This document shows positions 47,123-57,435 of a stretch of DNA of 64,000 bases, in pieces (positions within the stretch are counted from its first letter, which is position 1; each line of letters begins with the position of its first letter). The translations under genes were made by a program, and so were the position numbers. The notes below the pieces were generated by a model. It made no database searches and had not been told where the DNA came from. It saw only the letters and a list, made by a program, of their open reading frames with translations. This DNA is from Hexactinellida sp. DTS-2022 (lineage: Eukaryota; Porifera; Hexactinellida): NCBI GenBank assembly GCA_028753945.1, contig JAPNXP010000003.1:62001-126000 (forward strand), written 5' to 3'.

Positions 47123-47225
47123 TCGTTTAATTAATTGTTTGTATATGTTATTGTACTATTAATTAATTGTTTGTTTATGTTATTGTACTATTAATTAATT
47201 GTTTGTTTATGTTATTGTACTTTAT
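47123..47225. repeat. 32-bp tandem repeat
   Basis: Three units of TTAATTGTTTGTTTATGTTA plus TTGTACTATTAA, directly downstream of the candidate gene. The repeat could affect its 3' end, but no polyadenylation signal was assigned. Confidence 0.85.
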
Positions 47226-47321
47226 TTATTAATAAATCACTAATTACTCTCACTTGAATTTAAGTGGCAATTACTTCTCAGTAATCGTTTATGATTAAGT
47301 TTGACAAAGTATATAGAGATA

Positions 47322-47490
47322 CAGTATACTCCGCTTAATAGAGCCACAGTTAATAGATTTCTCCGCTTAATGGGGTCAAATTTCACAGGATTTATAGGAC
47401 GGAATTATAGTTTGACTTCGAAAAATTTTCGGTTAATAGATATCTCCGCTTAATCGTGTCAAACTACCATGGTCCGAGGTGACTCTATTC
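47322..47490. mobile_element. pogo-like miniature element, right end lost
   Basis: CAGTATACTCCGCTTAATAG, TCACAGGATTTATAGGACGG and GAGGTGACTCTATT align with 12091-12269 in order; the last 18 bases of the right terminus are missing. Confidence 0.75.
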
Positions 47491-47719
47491 TAAAATACCA
47501 AAGTTAGCAGAACTAATTTATCTTAAGAAATATATCCAAAGTATTCCAAAATAAAAATCAATAATACAGTATTATAATGTGGAAAAAGGTACTAGAAGGA
47601 TGTTTCTAATTATAACAAACTAGCCAGTGACCCGTATTGGTCACGAATTGGTCGCCATAAATCAATATGTGTTCGAATATTTCGGAAAAACGGGAATGAT
47701 ACTACCCACCATAGGTTTA

Positions 47720-47803
47720 GTGAGGGGTAAGGCCGCAGAGCGGCTGTTAACATGAGGTGCGTAGCACCGATCCGTCGCAAAGCGACCGAGACCGAAGGGC
47801 TCG
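47720..47803 (+). mobile_element. Helitron-like family A, 3' terminus with three mini-hairpins
   Basis: The best-preserved end: GCCGC-aga-GCGGC (about 47732-47744), GGTGC-gta-GCACC (47756-47768) and GTCGC-aaa-GCGAC (47773-47785), each a 5-bp stem with a 3-nt loop, then CGAGACCGAAGGGCTCG and T. Upstream 47560-47700 has no family A body, so the rest of this copy is either deleted or lies far upstream (39940). Confidence 0.8.
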
Positions 47804-48069
47804 TTTAATATAAAATTAATAGCTTTTCTAAATTCAATTTCTCCTCAAAAAAATATCCCGTTGACTGTATTCCAATTGCTTAAAAGAATGCCGGTTTTAA
47901 TGTATCTATATTCTCAGTTATTGATTTATTAGTTGATAAAATTAATTAATTAATAGTATGAACTCAATTTTATTTAATTAATATATCAATTAATTTACAC
48001 AACAAACATTTAAACAACAAAGTATACAAATTATTTTAGTATCCAATCATATCCCTCCACTTATCTTTT

Positions 48070-48260
48070 CGGAACCCTCCAGGTGAGTCTTTACCTGTCT
48101 TTCAATTTTCTGATTTTCTCCCTAATTGTTTATTCGCCGAATTTCTCTTAGCCTGAAATTCTCTTCTCTCATTCTCCAGGCATCCTCTGCTCTTAAAAGA
48201 GTTGCTTAAAGTTGTTGGACTGCATCTTGGGATGGCAAATTAAACAAGTTTCTTAAACTT
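48070..48260 (-). pseudogene. exon-like coiled-coil segment, paralogue of 49235
   Basis: On the minus strand a TTTTAAG acceptor-like site is followed by SRGCLENERREFQAKRNSAN and a basic tail to a stop. The plus-strand segment at 49187-49300 is clearly homologous (GATGCAGTCCA(G/A)CAA shared upstream, and RENGRRELQAERNAMK). Two copies retaining a similar charged helix suggest coding ancestry; the gene is not recognised. Confidence 0.3.
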
Positions 48261-48414
48261 CCAGGATGAGTGCACTTGTCCCAAGTTAGGTTTTGAAAGT
48301 TTCATGGCTCAGTTTGGTGCTACATATTTAAATACCACATGAAAGATGCAAAAGTGATCACATCTACGTACAATGAATTCTTTAGAAATATATTTTATTG
48401 AATCCATTGAATAG

Positions 48415-48618
48415 ATCCAAAAAGAACACGAGGAAAAAATAGTGAGCATGATGGAAGAGAAATGTAATATTATTGAGGAACATGAAGATTATCTGGATAA
48501 GAAAAGGGCGGAATGTGAAAACGAGAGAAATCATTTTAAACTAAAATCCGAAATTATAAAATATTATAATACAATTAGAGGATATGGATTCAAATTAAGT
48601 GTAGAATTATTTATATAA
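48415..48618 (+). CDS. candidate terminal exon, coiled coil
   Basis: After a TTGAATAG acceptor, 67 codons run to TAA: QKEHEEKIVSMMEEKCNIIE, EHEDYLDKKRAECENERNH and KYYNTIRGYGFKLSVELF. The heptad-like charged pattern predicts a coiled coil. There is no start codon near, so upstream exons are required; 46272-46352 is in compatible phase. Alternatively it is a transposon gene exon, given the similar ENER helices in the neighbouring segments. Confidence 0.45.
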   Translation: MQKEHEEKIVSMMEEKCNIIEEHEDYLDKKRAECENERNHFKLKSEIIKYYNTIRGYGFKLSVELFI

Positions 48619-49186
48619 AAGAAGAGTTTTTGTTTTATTGTTAATTAATTCATAAGATTAAATATAGTTGTGTTATTAGTACTAATTAATTGTGTTAATA
48701 ATTTAATTAATGAGGGAAAATATGTATAGCTAGACTATAGCCTGCCTTTTTGAAGGAAAGTGACTAAAAATTAAATATTTTCAATAAAATAATTTTAAAT
48801 AAGTGTATGTAATACATTGTAGCTAACAAAGTCCTTGCCTGACAAATAAATAATGAATTGCAAGTGTATTCTAATTTAACTATCGTGTTTAGGAACAAGT
48901 TACCTAATTACTTGTAATCGGAACATGTGATGTGGTAACTAACGTATTGCATAAGAATCCTGAATTTGAGGTTATAATATGATGTTAGTTCGGATTATAT
49001 CAACCAATGCTACCTGCAAATGATCTTCTTGATGAGTCTTTGAATCTGTTCTTATATCAATGATGTACAAACTGATGAAATATAAATAGGTTTACAGTTA
49101 GAAATTATATAATGGGGTGGTTTCAAATGAATTATTTATGAGACGTTAGAATAGACTCAGAATCAGCACGAAGAACAGATAGAGAT
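48619..49186. other. unannotated spacer
   Basis: AT-rich DNA without recognised repeat ends or exons. Confidence 0.3.
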
Positions 49187-49301
49187 AGAGCTGCCATCCC
49201 GAGATGCAGTCCAGCAAATTTAAGCATTTCTTTTAGGGTAGGGGAATTCGGGAGAATGGGAGAAGAGAATTGCAGGCTGAGAGAAATGCTATGAAAAAAA
49301 A
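49187..49301 (+). pseudogene. exon-like coiled-coil segment, cut by a Helitron
   Basis: After TTTCTTTTAG a frame reads GIRENGRRELQAERNAMKKN and ends where the family A 5' end begins (49302). It is the inverted partner of 48070-48260. Confidence 0.3.
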
Positions 49302-49604
49302 TCTATAATATTAAAAATCGATTGTTGTTTGTGTGTTTGTTTGTTTGTCCGGAGTGTATTAAAGTGATGAGGGAATAGAAAGGCATTTATAATTGAGATA
49401 GAAACTAAGTTCCAAATGTTATAATAGGTAAACAAGTATGCTGATTTCGAATTTTGCAATTACAAATTTCCAATATGAATATTTATAGTTGTTGTCTATA
49501 TAAAATAGGTAAACAAAATAATGAAAATTCAAAATGAAACAAGAAGTTTGCTTTCAACGGGAATTATAGGTAAACAAGTCTGTTGAACATGAATTTCACA
49601 TTAA
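49302..49604 (+). mobile_element. Helitron-like family A, 5' part
   Basis: TCTATAATATTAAAAATCG after an A, GTTTGTTTGTTTGTCCGG, then two internal modules (AAACAAGTATGCTGATTTCG and GGTAAACAAGTCTG). It is cut short by the family C element at 49605. Confidence 0.75.
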
Positions 49605-50277
49605 TCTATACAATTAAAACACAAGAGTGTGTGTATGTAAATATATATATATATATATATATACTGTTAAGAGTGTCCTTTTATTTCACTTAAATGGACA
49701 CTATTTAAAAATCCGGCGTTAGAAAGTGTCTAGTTATTAGAAATATATAGACAAAATACTCCATAAAAGACACTTTAATGTTGAATTTCCTTATAGGGAG
49801 GGAATCGAGCTTTTTTTTACCTAAATTATGTTGTAAAATAAGCCAGCTTATTAAAAAGTGCCATTTATTTGAAATAAAAAGACTCTTTATAAATATATAT
49901 ATATTTGTCTGTATGTTCAGATTGTTGTTTGTCCCCGACAACAAGTTGAGGTTTCCACCCGAAATTTCTCACACCTCGCAAAGTTATGACGTCATTGTAA
50001 CATTTTGAGAAGTGTAAATAATCTCTAAATCCCACATACTAGTTCGCGCCCACTAAGAGATAAAATTCAAAAATTTAATAAAACAGATACATTAATGATG
50101 CGGACACGTTTGTCACACCAGATTATGAATATGCTTACTCATTATCGCATGATAACGTTATCGTAAATTTTCATATTGTTAAATTAGGCCTATTCACCCT
50201 TTATAATCTATTTAGAAGTATATAAACCGCACACCAAACGCAAAGCGGTTGGTGTCTGACGCGAAGCGACCTTGCTA
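49605..50277 (+). mobile_element. Helitron-like family C copy
   Basis: Starts TCTATACAATTAAAACACAAG after an A, then a (TA)n tract. Body phrases AACAAGTTGAGGTTTCC, CTTACTCATTATCGCATGA and TTAGGCCTATT match 71-345. The 3' end has mini-hairpins (AAACCGC...GCGGTT and ACGC-gaa-GCGACC) and CTTGCTAG near 50270-50277. No coding frame. Confidence 0.6.
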
Positions 50278-50376
50278 GAGAAGTGCGCCAGTAAGTTATA
50301 TAATGAAAAATATGCTAAAACTATGGAAATCTTATAAAGGATGTACTATATCTACTGTTTTAATTGCAGCAAGGGT

Positions 50377-50457
50377 GAGGAGTAAGGTAGCACAGAGGCC
50401 GTTAACTTGAAGTGTGCCTACCGATCCGTCGCAAAGCGACCGAGACCGAAAGGCTCG
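50377..50457 (+). mobile_element. Helitron-like family A, 3' terminus
   Basis: GTGAGGAGTAAGG, a decayed first hairpin, ATCCGTCGC-aaa-GCGACCG and CGAAAGGCTCG. The body is missing. Confidence 0.65.
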
Positions 50458-50464
50458 CTTTATA

Positions 50465-50600
50465 TATTTAATCACATAGATGTTCTGGTTGGTTGTTTGT
50501 TTGTTTGTTTGTTTGATAGACATTAATTGAGGAACTTGTAAGAGCAAATAGACGTGGAATTTGGCAGGGGGTTTATCCTTTAATAACACAAAGTAAACAC
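50465..50600 (+). mobile_element. Helitron-like family B, 5' fragment
   Basis: TATATTTAATCACATAGATG, (GTTT)n, ATTGAGGAACTTGTAAGAGC and GAATTTGGCAGGGGGTTTATC follow the order at 57436-57550. Confidence 0.55.
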
Positions 50601-50637
50601 TGGTAATGTTGGGATTATACTTTTTAATGTGGATATA

Positions 50638-50806
50638 CAGGTAAACCTTCCAAAGCGGCACCCATCGGGAGAATGATTTTGTGCCGCTTCTCGGAGGTTG
50701 CCGCTACTCGGAGGTTGCTCGTACAGGTAAACCTCCCAAAGTGGCACCCATCGGGAGAATGATTTTGTGACGCTTCTCGGAGGTGCCGCTTTGAGAAGTT
50801 TACCTG
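50638..50806. mobile_element. pogo-like miniature element, CAGGTAAAC family
   Basis: Ends CAGGTAAACCTTCCAAAGCGG and (inverse) CAGGTAAACTTCTCAAAGCGG with TA on both sides. The interior is a near-exact direct duplication of AAGCGGCACCCATCGGGAG through the CTTCTCGGAGG segment, including a second CAGGTAAACCTCCC. Confidence 0.85.
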
Positions 50807-50812
50807 TACCAT

Positions 50813-51520
50813 CAGAATTCGGGAAATTTTTCTAAATTTCCCCTATTTGAATTAAAAAATAAATAATTGGTAGATATTTTATGCACTACATTCAATATAT
50901 GAATTAATTAGCAAAGCAAATGATTTGTATATTTGGCGGCCGATGGCAGCGTCGTCGACTTTGTTGAAGATAAAAATGAATCCAAAAACGAAAATAAATT
51001 AAAATGTAATAAATAATAATCAGGCAAACCTCAACCTCAATATCGGGTGACCCAAAAAGAATTTGTGATTGTAATTAGTTGCAATAGTCATATACAAATG
51101 ATTGATATATATTTCGCTTGTTACTGGTTAGATTTAGTGTGTCATAAAAATAGCAAAAGGTTCAATAGTACTCACTTTGTAAACAAATTAATGACAGATC
51201 TCACTTCTGAGCAGAGAGAGTTGTTATAACAATGTTGTTAGATAATAATATATTGGGTATATAATTTATTTGTATCAATCTACTATACTTATACTATACT
51301 CAGTAGACACAGCGCTATGAGTAGTTGGTGCATACTGAACATGAGCTTGTATACTCAGAGTGTAGACACGTGGCATATTTAGTTGAGTAACAGAGCAGGT
51401 GGAGATAGAACTACAGACACATAACCTCAGAAAATATATATGTATAGTAGCTGTATGTAAGGCTAATTGGAATATGTACTAATTGGAATATGTTAAAAAG
51501 TATATTAGAATCAATATAAA
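50813..51520. other. unannotated spacer
   Basis: A 60-residue frame at 51047-51229 has no recognisable domain. TATACTCAGTAGACA and TATACTCAGAGTGTAGACA are repeated near 51290-51370. Nothing firm is supported. Confidence 0.3.
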
Positions 51521-51553
51521 GTAGAACCTCGTTAATAAGAGTACTGTTAATAC

Positions 51554-51922
51554 TAGGGCTGAAACAAATGTTCAAAGTGTAACGAAGGAACTTTATCTAA
51601 AAGAACGAATGTTCGAATAACGATCGTTTTGATGACTAATCATAAATCAATTTCAAGTCACAAATTACAGTGGAAAATTGTTTTTATAATTGTAAAATAA
51701 TTTAATAATACTTACAAAGTTTATTAGACAAATGTTAGCTATTAATCATCTAGTTTAGGTAGAAATAATATACAATTAAGCTTTCTAAAATCTTTTCAAA
51801 AATGATGTTGTTGTCCAAAAGTAGTTTTCAAATATTTGTTCCAATCTAATATACCTTCAAACGAATATTCGTTAAATCATTTAAAACAAATTTTAAATAT
51901 TCGGAATATTCGTTTCAGTCCT
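51554..51922. mobile_element. TAGGGCTGAAAC inverted-repeat element
   Basis: TAGGGCTGAAACAAATGTTC at the left pairs with the inverse of GAATATTCGTTTCAGTCCTA. A solo left end of the same family (TTTAGGGCTGAAACGAATATAC) is at 9342. Just upstream, AGTAGAACCTCGTTAATAAG (51521) is a solo pogo-like end. Confidence 0.7.
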
Positions 51923-52189
51923 AGCTAGTATAAAGTTCTGACGAAAACATACACTAACTCAATCCCCTTAAAATCCTTGTATGGCCGCCAAGGGGGGTTA
52001 ATTTACCAGGCTTCGAAGGAGATTAAAACAGAGTAAAGCTAGTTATAATGGTAGATTGCTGTAAATACGAAAAGTAATAAATTCGAAAGTTCCCGGGAAA
52101 TAAATGCATTAATGCCTGCAGGTCTTCTTGGCCGCTTAGTTATTTGTAAAAATAGTTGATGGGCTAAAACTTGGCATGTAGATGCGGAG

Positions 52190-52890
52190 TGACCGCATAA
52201 TTTGCACCTGGTGTTACGATTTTTGATTAACAAATTTTGTTCACATTTTTGACACCATTTCAAAATATGACTGTCCATAACTAAAATGTGTCATACTGAA
52301 CCCCAATTTTATTTCACCATGGATTCATCATAAATTCTGCGTCTGATGGGAAAAGACAAATTTAAATAATTGGTTTAATTCATGCCATAAATGCTGGTTG
52401 AAATTTCTTTGTTTACGCACACTTCAGTTTCAATAAAACTGTTAAATCCACTATTGTTTCAACTTGAAATAAATCTATTGATTTACCTTATGAATTCCAG
52501 CTGGCTTCTATTCAATTATAGTATCACTATACAATGGATTAAATAAAATAAAATCATATAAGGAATTTGTTGACTAGACTCAACTCACCGTGGACAACAT
52601 TGCTAAAATAGTTGATTATTTATATAATTTATTATATTTCCATAATGTATGAATGGCAATAAACTCAAGATGGTTAAGATAGAACTTTATCAATCCTTCC
52701 TTTGTCCGGTAACAACTTGATAAATGAGTATAACGAAACACCTTGAGGCGCTCATTTCATGGCGAAAAAGTCAAAAATTGCAGCTGTGCCTACAGCATGT
52801 TCCTTTGAAGCACAATTAATAAACCACCACCAAATATAGTGCCACCCAAGAGCATGTGTCGGCAAAGCTGCAATTTTGGATTTTTATTCT
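52190..52890 (-). repeat. composite repeat copy, reverse, with hairpin
   Basis: CCGCATAATTTGCACCTGG, CATCATAAATTCTGCGTCTG, CAGTTTCAATAAAACTG, AATTCCAGCTGGCTTCTATT and AAACACCTTGAGGCG run inverse to the 33.9-34.5 kb unit, ending with a hairpin at 52770-52888 (GCAGCTGTGCCTACAGCATG arm). Confidence 0.75.
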
Positions 52891-53480
52891 GCTTCTTCTA
52901 GTAAAAAACTTATAGTAGGAACCTACTATAGTTTTATACTATTAGTGCACACTACTAAATTTACCTCTGTCGGACTACCGGCCGGCCGTACGCGATGGCC
53001 TGACTAAACGATTGGTGATAGAGCTTTCAAATTTAGATTGGAGATATATAATTTTCTGAAGATGATCACCTCGAAGCCTGAATTCTCAATTTTGTCTTTG
53101 TTAGTCAGTTATATCGATATTTGTGTTTTGGTCTAGTTACTCTTTTATAATTCGAATTAGCAATTAAATATAGATACGTTGTATTCTCCTAAGGATGATT
53201 TTTCTATCTATCAATTAAAATGAATAGGTCGCTAATCAATTCTACGTTTTATTAACGCTTTTTTAAGTAAATCAGCCATCTTCTCATATTGTAATTACTC
53301 TATAGTATAGTGAATACTATAGAACATATTACATAAGCCTACTATCTGCTAGATAATTACAGTTATTGATTGGTTTGTAAGTAAATATGTGTTCATACAA
53401 GTGCAATGAAAACACTTGGAAGTTGGAACATTTTACAAGTTGATGATGATGTAAATTCTATTATTGAAAATAGTAACGTA
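52891..53480. other. unannotated spacer
   Basis: GGACTACCGGCCGGCCGTACG near 52974 is a GC-rich palindromic phrase; otherwise AT-rich and featureless. Confidence 0.3.
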
Positions 53481-53488
53481 AATACTAC

Positions 53489-53996
53489 CAGAGTTGCACG
53501 TGGGCCGAAATTTCTAACCGCGGCCCGGCCCGCGGCCCGCAAAATTAAGTAAACCAGGCCCGCAGCCCGGCCCGCGCCCGCGACTGAATTATTCGGCCCG
53601 CAAAAAGCCCGCATGGATTTTTTTGGCCCGCAAGAGGCCCGCATCTTGTTTGTTGCAGCTTGCAGCTTATATATAAATTTCAATATGTTTGTTATTAATA
53701 TAAGGTGAAGAGGATTATTAGGGAACCCTTGAGTGAAACCGAGTTTGTGAAAACTGATGAATAAGGGAAAGATTAATTTCTTACTTCTATGTATTGCCAA
53801 TTGGTAACTCGTGACAATTCAAAATAATAATGCGGATTATAATGGGAGGGATTCCGGGTCGGCCCTCGCGGCACGCAAAAATAGTTTTTCGGCCCGCAAA
53901 GCCCGCGGGCCAAAGTAAAAAGTCGGCCCGCAGCCCGCGGGCCGCCCGCGGGATTGGTGCGGGCTTGCGGGCCGGGCCGGCCCGCGTGCAACTCTG
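53489..53996. mobile_element. GC-rich hAT miniature element
   Basis: Ends CAGAGTTGCACGTGGGCC and (inverse) CAGAGTTGCACGCGGGCC; flanks AATACTAC (53481-53488 and 53997-54004) are identical 8-mers. Both ends are built of iterated GGCCCGC and related units, in strong contrast to the AT-rich surroundings, around an AT-rich core. The alanine/arginine-rich frames are by-products. Confidence 0.95.
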
Positions 53997-54469
53997 AATA
54001 CTACACGTTTTCCTAATTCTATTTGTAATAATTAATCTTTAATTAATTTAAACATTTGAAGTCTTCACAATTCAAACATTAATTATATTCTATTACACTA
54101 AGATGAAATGTAATTTGAATATTAAAATTCTACTTTTAAATTAACATTGGGGAAGTGCAATCAGAAGGAGCACACTCCCATCCCGTCTGTGAGGGGCTTT
54201 TTTTATTACTGTGCCGGCTCACAGCCTAGATTTTTATTGTGCCGACTATACTATAGTATAGTGGCCCAGTTCTAATCTTGCTGCATTGGTTACCGAATGT
54301 TGGTCCGTAGATCTTCAACAGAACAGTTTTATTAACTAAGAGACAAAATTTTCAGGATATGAGTCTCATGTGTTACAGATGTGCACCTGGAGTAACGATT
54401 TTTGATTACAATTTTTTGGACATATTTTTGCACCTGTTTAATATTAAAACAGAACAAAAAAATAACCAA

Positions 54470-54592
54470 GGCAGTAAGATTAGAACTGGGCCACTATACT
54501 ATAGTATAGTCGGCACAGTAATAATAACTAACCAAGGCAGTAAGATTAGAACTGGGCCACTATACTATAGTATAGTCGGCACAGTAATAATA
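54470..54592. repeat. palindromic minisatellite, two units
   Basis: Two nearly identical 63-bp units ending CTATACTATAGTATAG and TCGGCACAGTAATAAT. Confidence 0.9.
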
Positions 54593-54599
54593 ATAATAA

Positions 54600-54723
54600 A
54601 ATCCAAAATTACAGCCTGTGCCGACGCATGTTCCTTTGGTGGCACTATAATTTGTTGGTTGTTTATTGATAGTGCCTCCAAAGAAACATGCTGTCGGCAC
54701 AGGCTGCAATTTTGGATTTTTTT
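54600..54723 (+). mobile_element. hairpin miniature element
   Basis: One of the best stems: CAGCCTGTGCCGACGCATG pairs with CATGCTGTCGGCACAGGCTG, arms about 54 nt, loop TTTGTTGGTTGTTTATTG. Confidence 0.9.
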
Positions 54724-55440
54724 TCGCCAAGTCATCAACGCCTCAGGGTGTCAAGAACAATTTGTTAATTGGTCCAAGTCACAAGGAACGGTAGATAAAT
54801 TTGAAGTTTGTTTCTATCATATACAATGTTGAGTTTAATGCAATTCATTCATTATGTATTGATAATAAATTATATTATTAGTTATTTATTTTAGCAATGT
54901 TATCCACGGTTGGTTGAGTTGAGTCAACAAATTCCTTATATTATATTATTATATATATATAATCCATTGTATAGTAATACTACAATTAAATAGAAGCCAG
55001 CTGGAATTTATAAGTTAAATCAATATAATTATCGCAAGTTGAAACAATAGAATAAGATTTAACAAGTCAAATCAATATAATTATTACAAGTTGAAACAAT
55101 AGAATTAGATTTAACACTTTCAATGGAAGTGAAGTGTTAGTAAAGAAAGGAAACTTGCAACTCTATTGTGGCACTAACGAAACCCAATTTAAAAATTCGT
55201 GCACTGTGAAAAGGTGTAGAATTTAATTCTCTATCCGTACATGTAAATTTTATCAAGCTCAATATTAATTATTTCATGTTATGAGCTATAATTAGTTTAA
55301 ATAGGTGTTTAAATCATTTGATAAAAAATCGTAACCCCAGGTGCAAATTAGACGGTCACTCCGCAACTACATGCCAAGTTTCAGCTCTCAATATATACAG
55401 GTGTGGCCAGGGCACCTGCTACGGAGAAATAATAATAAAA

Positions 55441-55565
55441 ATATCCAAAATTGCAGCCTGTGCCGACGCATGTTCATTTGGTGGCACTACATTTTGTTGG
55501 TTGTTTATTTATAGTGCCTCCAAAAGAACATTCTGTCGGCGCAGGCTGCAATTTTGGATTTTTTT
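55441..55565 (+). mobile_element. hairpin miniature element
   Basis: Same layout; the right arm has GCGCAGGCTGC, giving G-T wobble pairing rather than a Watson-Crick pair in one position. Confidence 0.85.
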
Positions 55566-56869
55566 CGCCATGTCATCATCACTATGAAGGTGTTAAATTA
55601 TTTCAAAAAGGTGTTACAGAAGGCATCGACCCTTAGAGTGGTGGAAGTTTCCATTTAGTTCATATAATTTTAGAGATATTCAAGTTTGAGTAGAATATAA
55701 TAGCTGATGACTCAGCATTTTTTATGTGTGTGTTGGGTCATCACCCAACATCAACTAACCCATTTTAAATATCGAATTAAAAAAATTGTAAAAGTACATT
55801 TTTTTGACGATGTCATAATCACCTCAAGGTGTCAAGACCCACTTGTATAGGTGGTACCTGGCATAAGGACCAATTGATAAATTGAAAGTTTGTTTCTATC
55901 TTGTATCATCTCTGAGATTAATGAAATTTATCTAGTTAGTATAAATATTTAATTTATTTATTTATTATTTAACACCATTATTATATACAGCAAAATAAAT
56001 TAAGTTCAATTATTTGCAATTATTATTTATTTAAATTGAATTTCACTATAATATTTGAATTCCACGCACTCGATAACCCCAATAATCTATTTGGAACCGT
56101 CTATAAGTTAAATACAAAATGAATTAATTATAATTAATTAAGTCAGTCATTAATTGTGCAAGAATATTCTCGCCGAAATAAATATAATCACTTAATCTGT
56201 CGTTGTTGTGGAATGTAAAATCTTAACGGTTCTATCATAAACCATCTTTAGTTTAATGCCATTCATTCATTATGTATTGATAATAAATTATATTATTAGT
56301 TATTTATTTTAGCAATGTTATCCATGGTTGGTTGAGTTGAGTCAACAAATTCCTTGTATTATATTATTTTATTTAATCAATTGTATAGTAATACTAAAAT
56401 TAAATAGAAGCCAGCTGGAATTTATAAGTTAAATCAATATAATTATCGCAAGTTGAATCACTAGAGTAGGATTTAACAAGTTAAATCAATATAATTATTA
56501 CAAGTTGAAACAATAGAATTAGATTTAACACTTTACTGAAATTGAAGTGTCAGTAAACAAAGAAATTTCAACCCCCATTTATGGCAGAAATTGACCCCTT
56601 TATTGAAAAATTTCTTCTCCCATCAGACGCAAAATTTTATGGCGAATCCAAATGTGAAATAAAATTTTGGGGTTTAGTAAAACATTTTTTGAGTTATGGA
56701 CCAGACAAATTTTGAAAGGTGTTAAAGATGTGTCAAAAATTTGTTAATACAAAATCGTAACCCCAGGTGCAAATTAGACGTCGACTCCGAATCTACATGC
56801 CAAGTTTCAGCCCTCTATGTATACAGGTGTGGCCAGGGCACCTGCTACGGAGAAATAATAATAATATAA

Positions 56870-57112
56870 ATAAAGGCAGTGATTCTAATACTGGGCCACT
56901 ATACTATAGTATAGTCGGCACAGTAATAAAGGCAGTGATTCCAATACTGGGCCACTATACTATAGTATAGTCGGCACAGTAAAAATAAAGGCAGTGATTC
57001 CAATACTGGGCCACTATACTATAGTATAGTCGGCACAGTAATAATATTAAAGGCAGTAAGATTAGAACTGGCCCACTATACTATAGTATAGTCGGCACAG
57101 TAATAATTATCG
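56870..57112. repeat. palindromic minisatellite, four units
   Basis: Four units with AAAGGCAGTGATTC(T/C)AATAC or AAAGGCAGTAAGATTAGAAC headers, all with intact CTATACTATAGTATAG cores. Confidence 0.9.
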
Positions 57113-57435
57113 CAAGTTGAATCAATAGAGTAAGATTAACAAGTTAAATCATATAATTATTACAAGTTGAAACAATGGAATTAGATTTCACAGTTTACAG
57201 AAATTGAAGTGTGAGTAAACCATAGACTCCTTTAAATAAGGACTGTAGGCGCACATTCTCGGGTCCTGGAACTTGGGTCCATTAGGTATTTCGTAAACGG
57301 TTAAAGTTAGACACATAAAATGTATTATTGTCGTATAGAAAGTCATAGTTAAGGAGTCCAACGGTCATATTGGATTAACGAAAATATTTGTGGAATGTGA
57401 GTTATGCCGTTTTCATACCTTTCAATATATGGTAA

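Larger units (their letters stand above)
39940..47803 (+). mobile_element. candidate long Helitron (5' end to next same-strand 3' end)
   Basis: 39940 is a good family A 5' end (TCTATACACGTACGTATTA after an A), with two 142-bp internal modules (from 40085 and 40227). The helicase gene starts right after the second module. The next family A 3' terminus on the same strand is at 47720-47803. If these are the two ends of one element, it is 7.9 kb and includes the small gene at 46649. The reverse 3' terminus at 44821 shows later disturbance, so this span is a hypothesis. Confidence 0.35.
54190..57218. repeat. composite repeat array
   Basis: Several truncated units in one orientation, including GTGCACCTGGAGTAACG, CAACGCCTCAGGGTGTC, AAATAGAAGCCAGCTGG, CAAGTTGAAACAATAGAATT, GTGTGGCCAGGGCACCTGC and GATGACTCAGCATTTTTT. 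Two variants of the tail exist (CACAAACGAAACCC type and CCCCATTTATGGCAGAAAT type). The array stops at the P-like element at 57221. Confidence 0.75.

Noticed and set aside
53393..53991. Alanine/proline/arginine-rich frames on the minus strand
   Set aside because: They lie in the GC-rich GGCCCG iterations of a hAT miniature element with exact target duplications.
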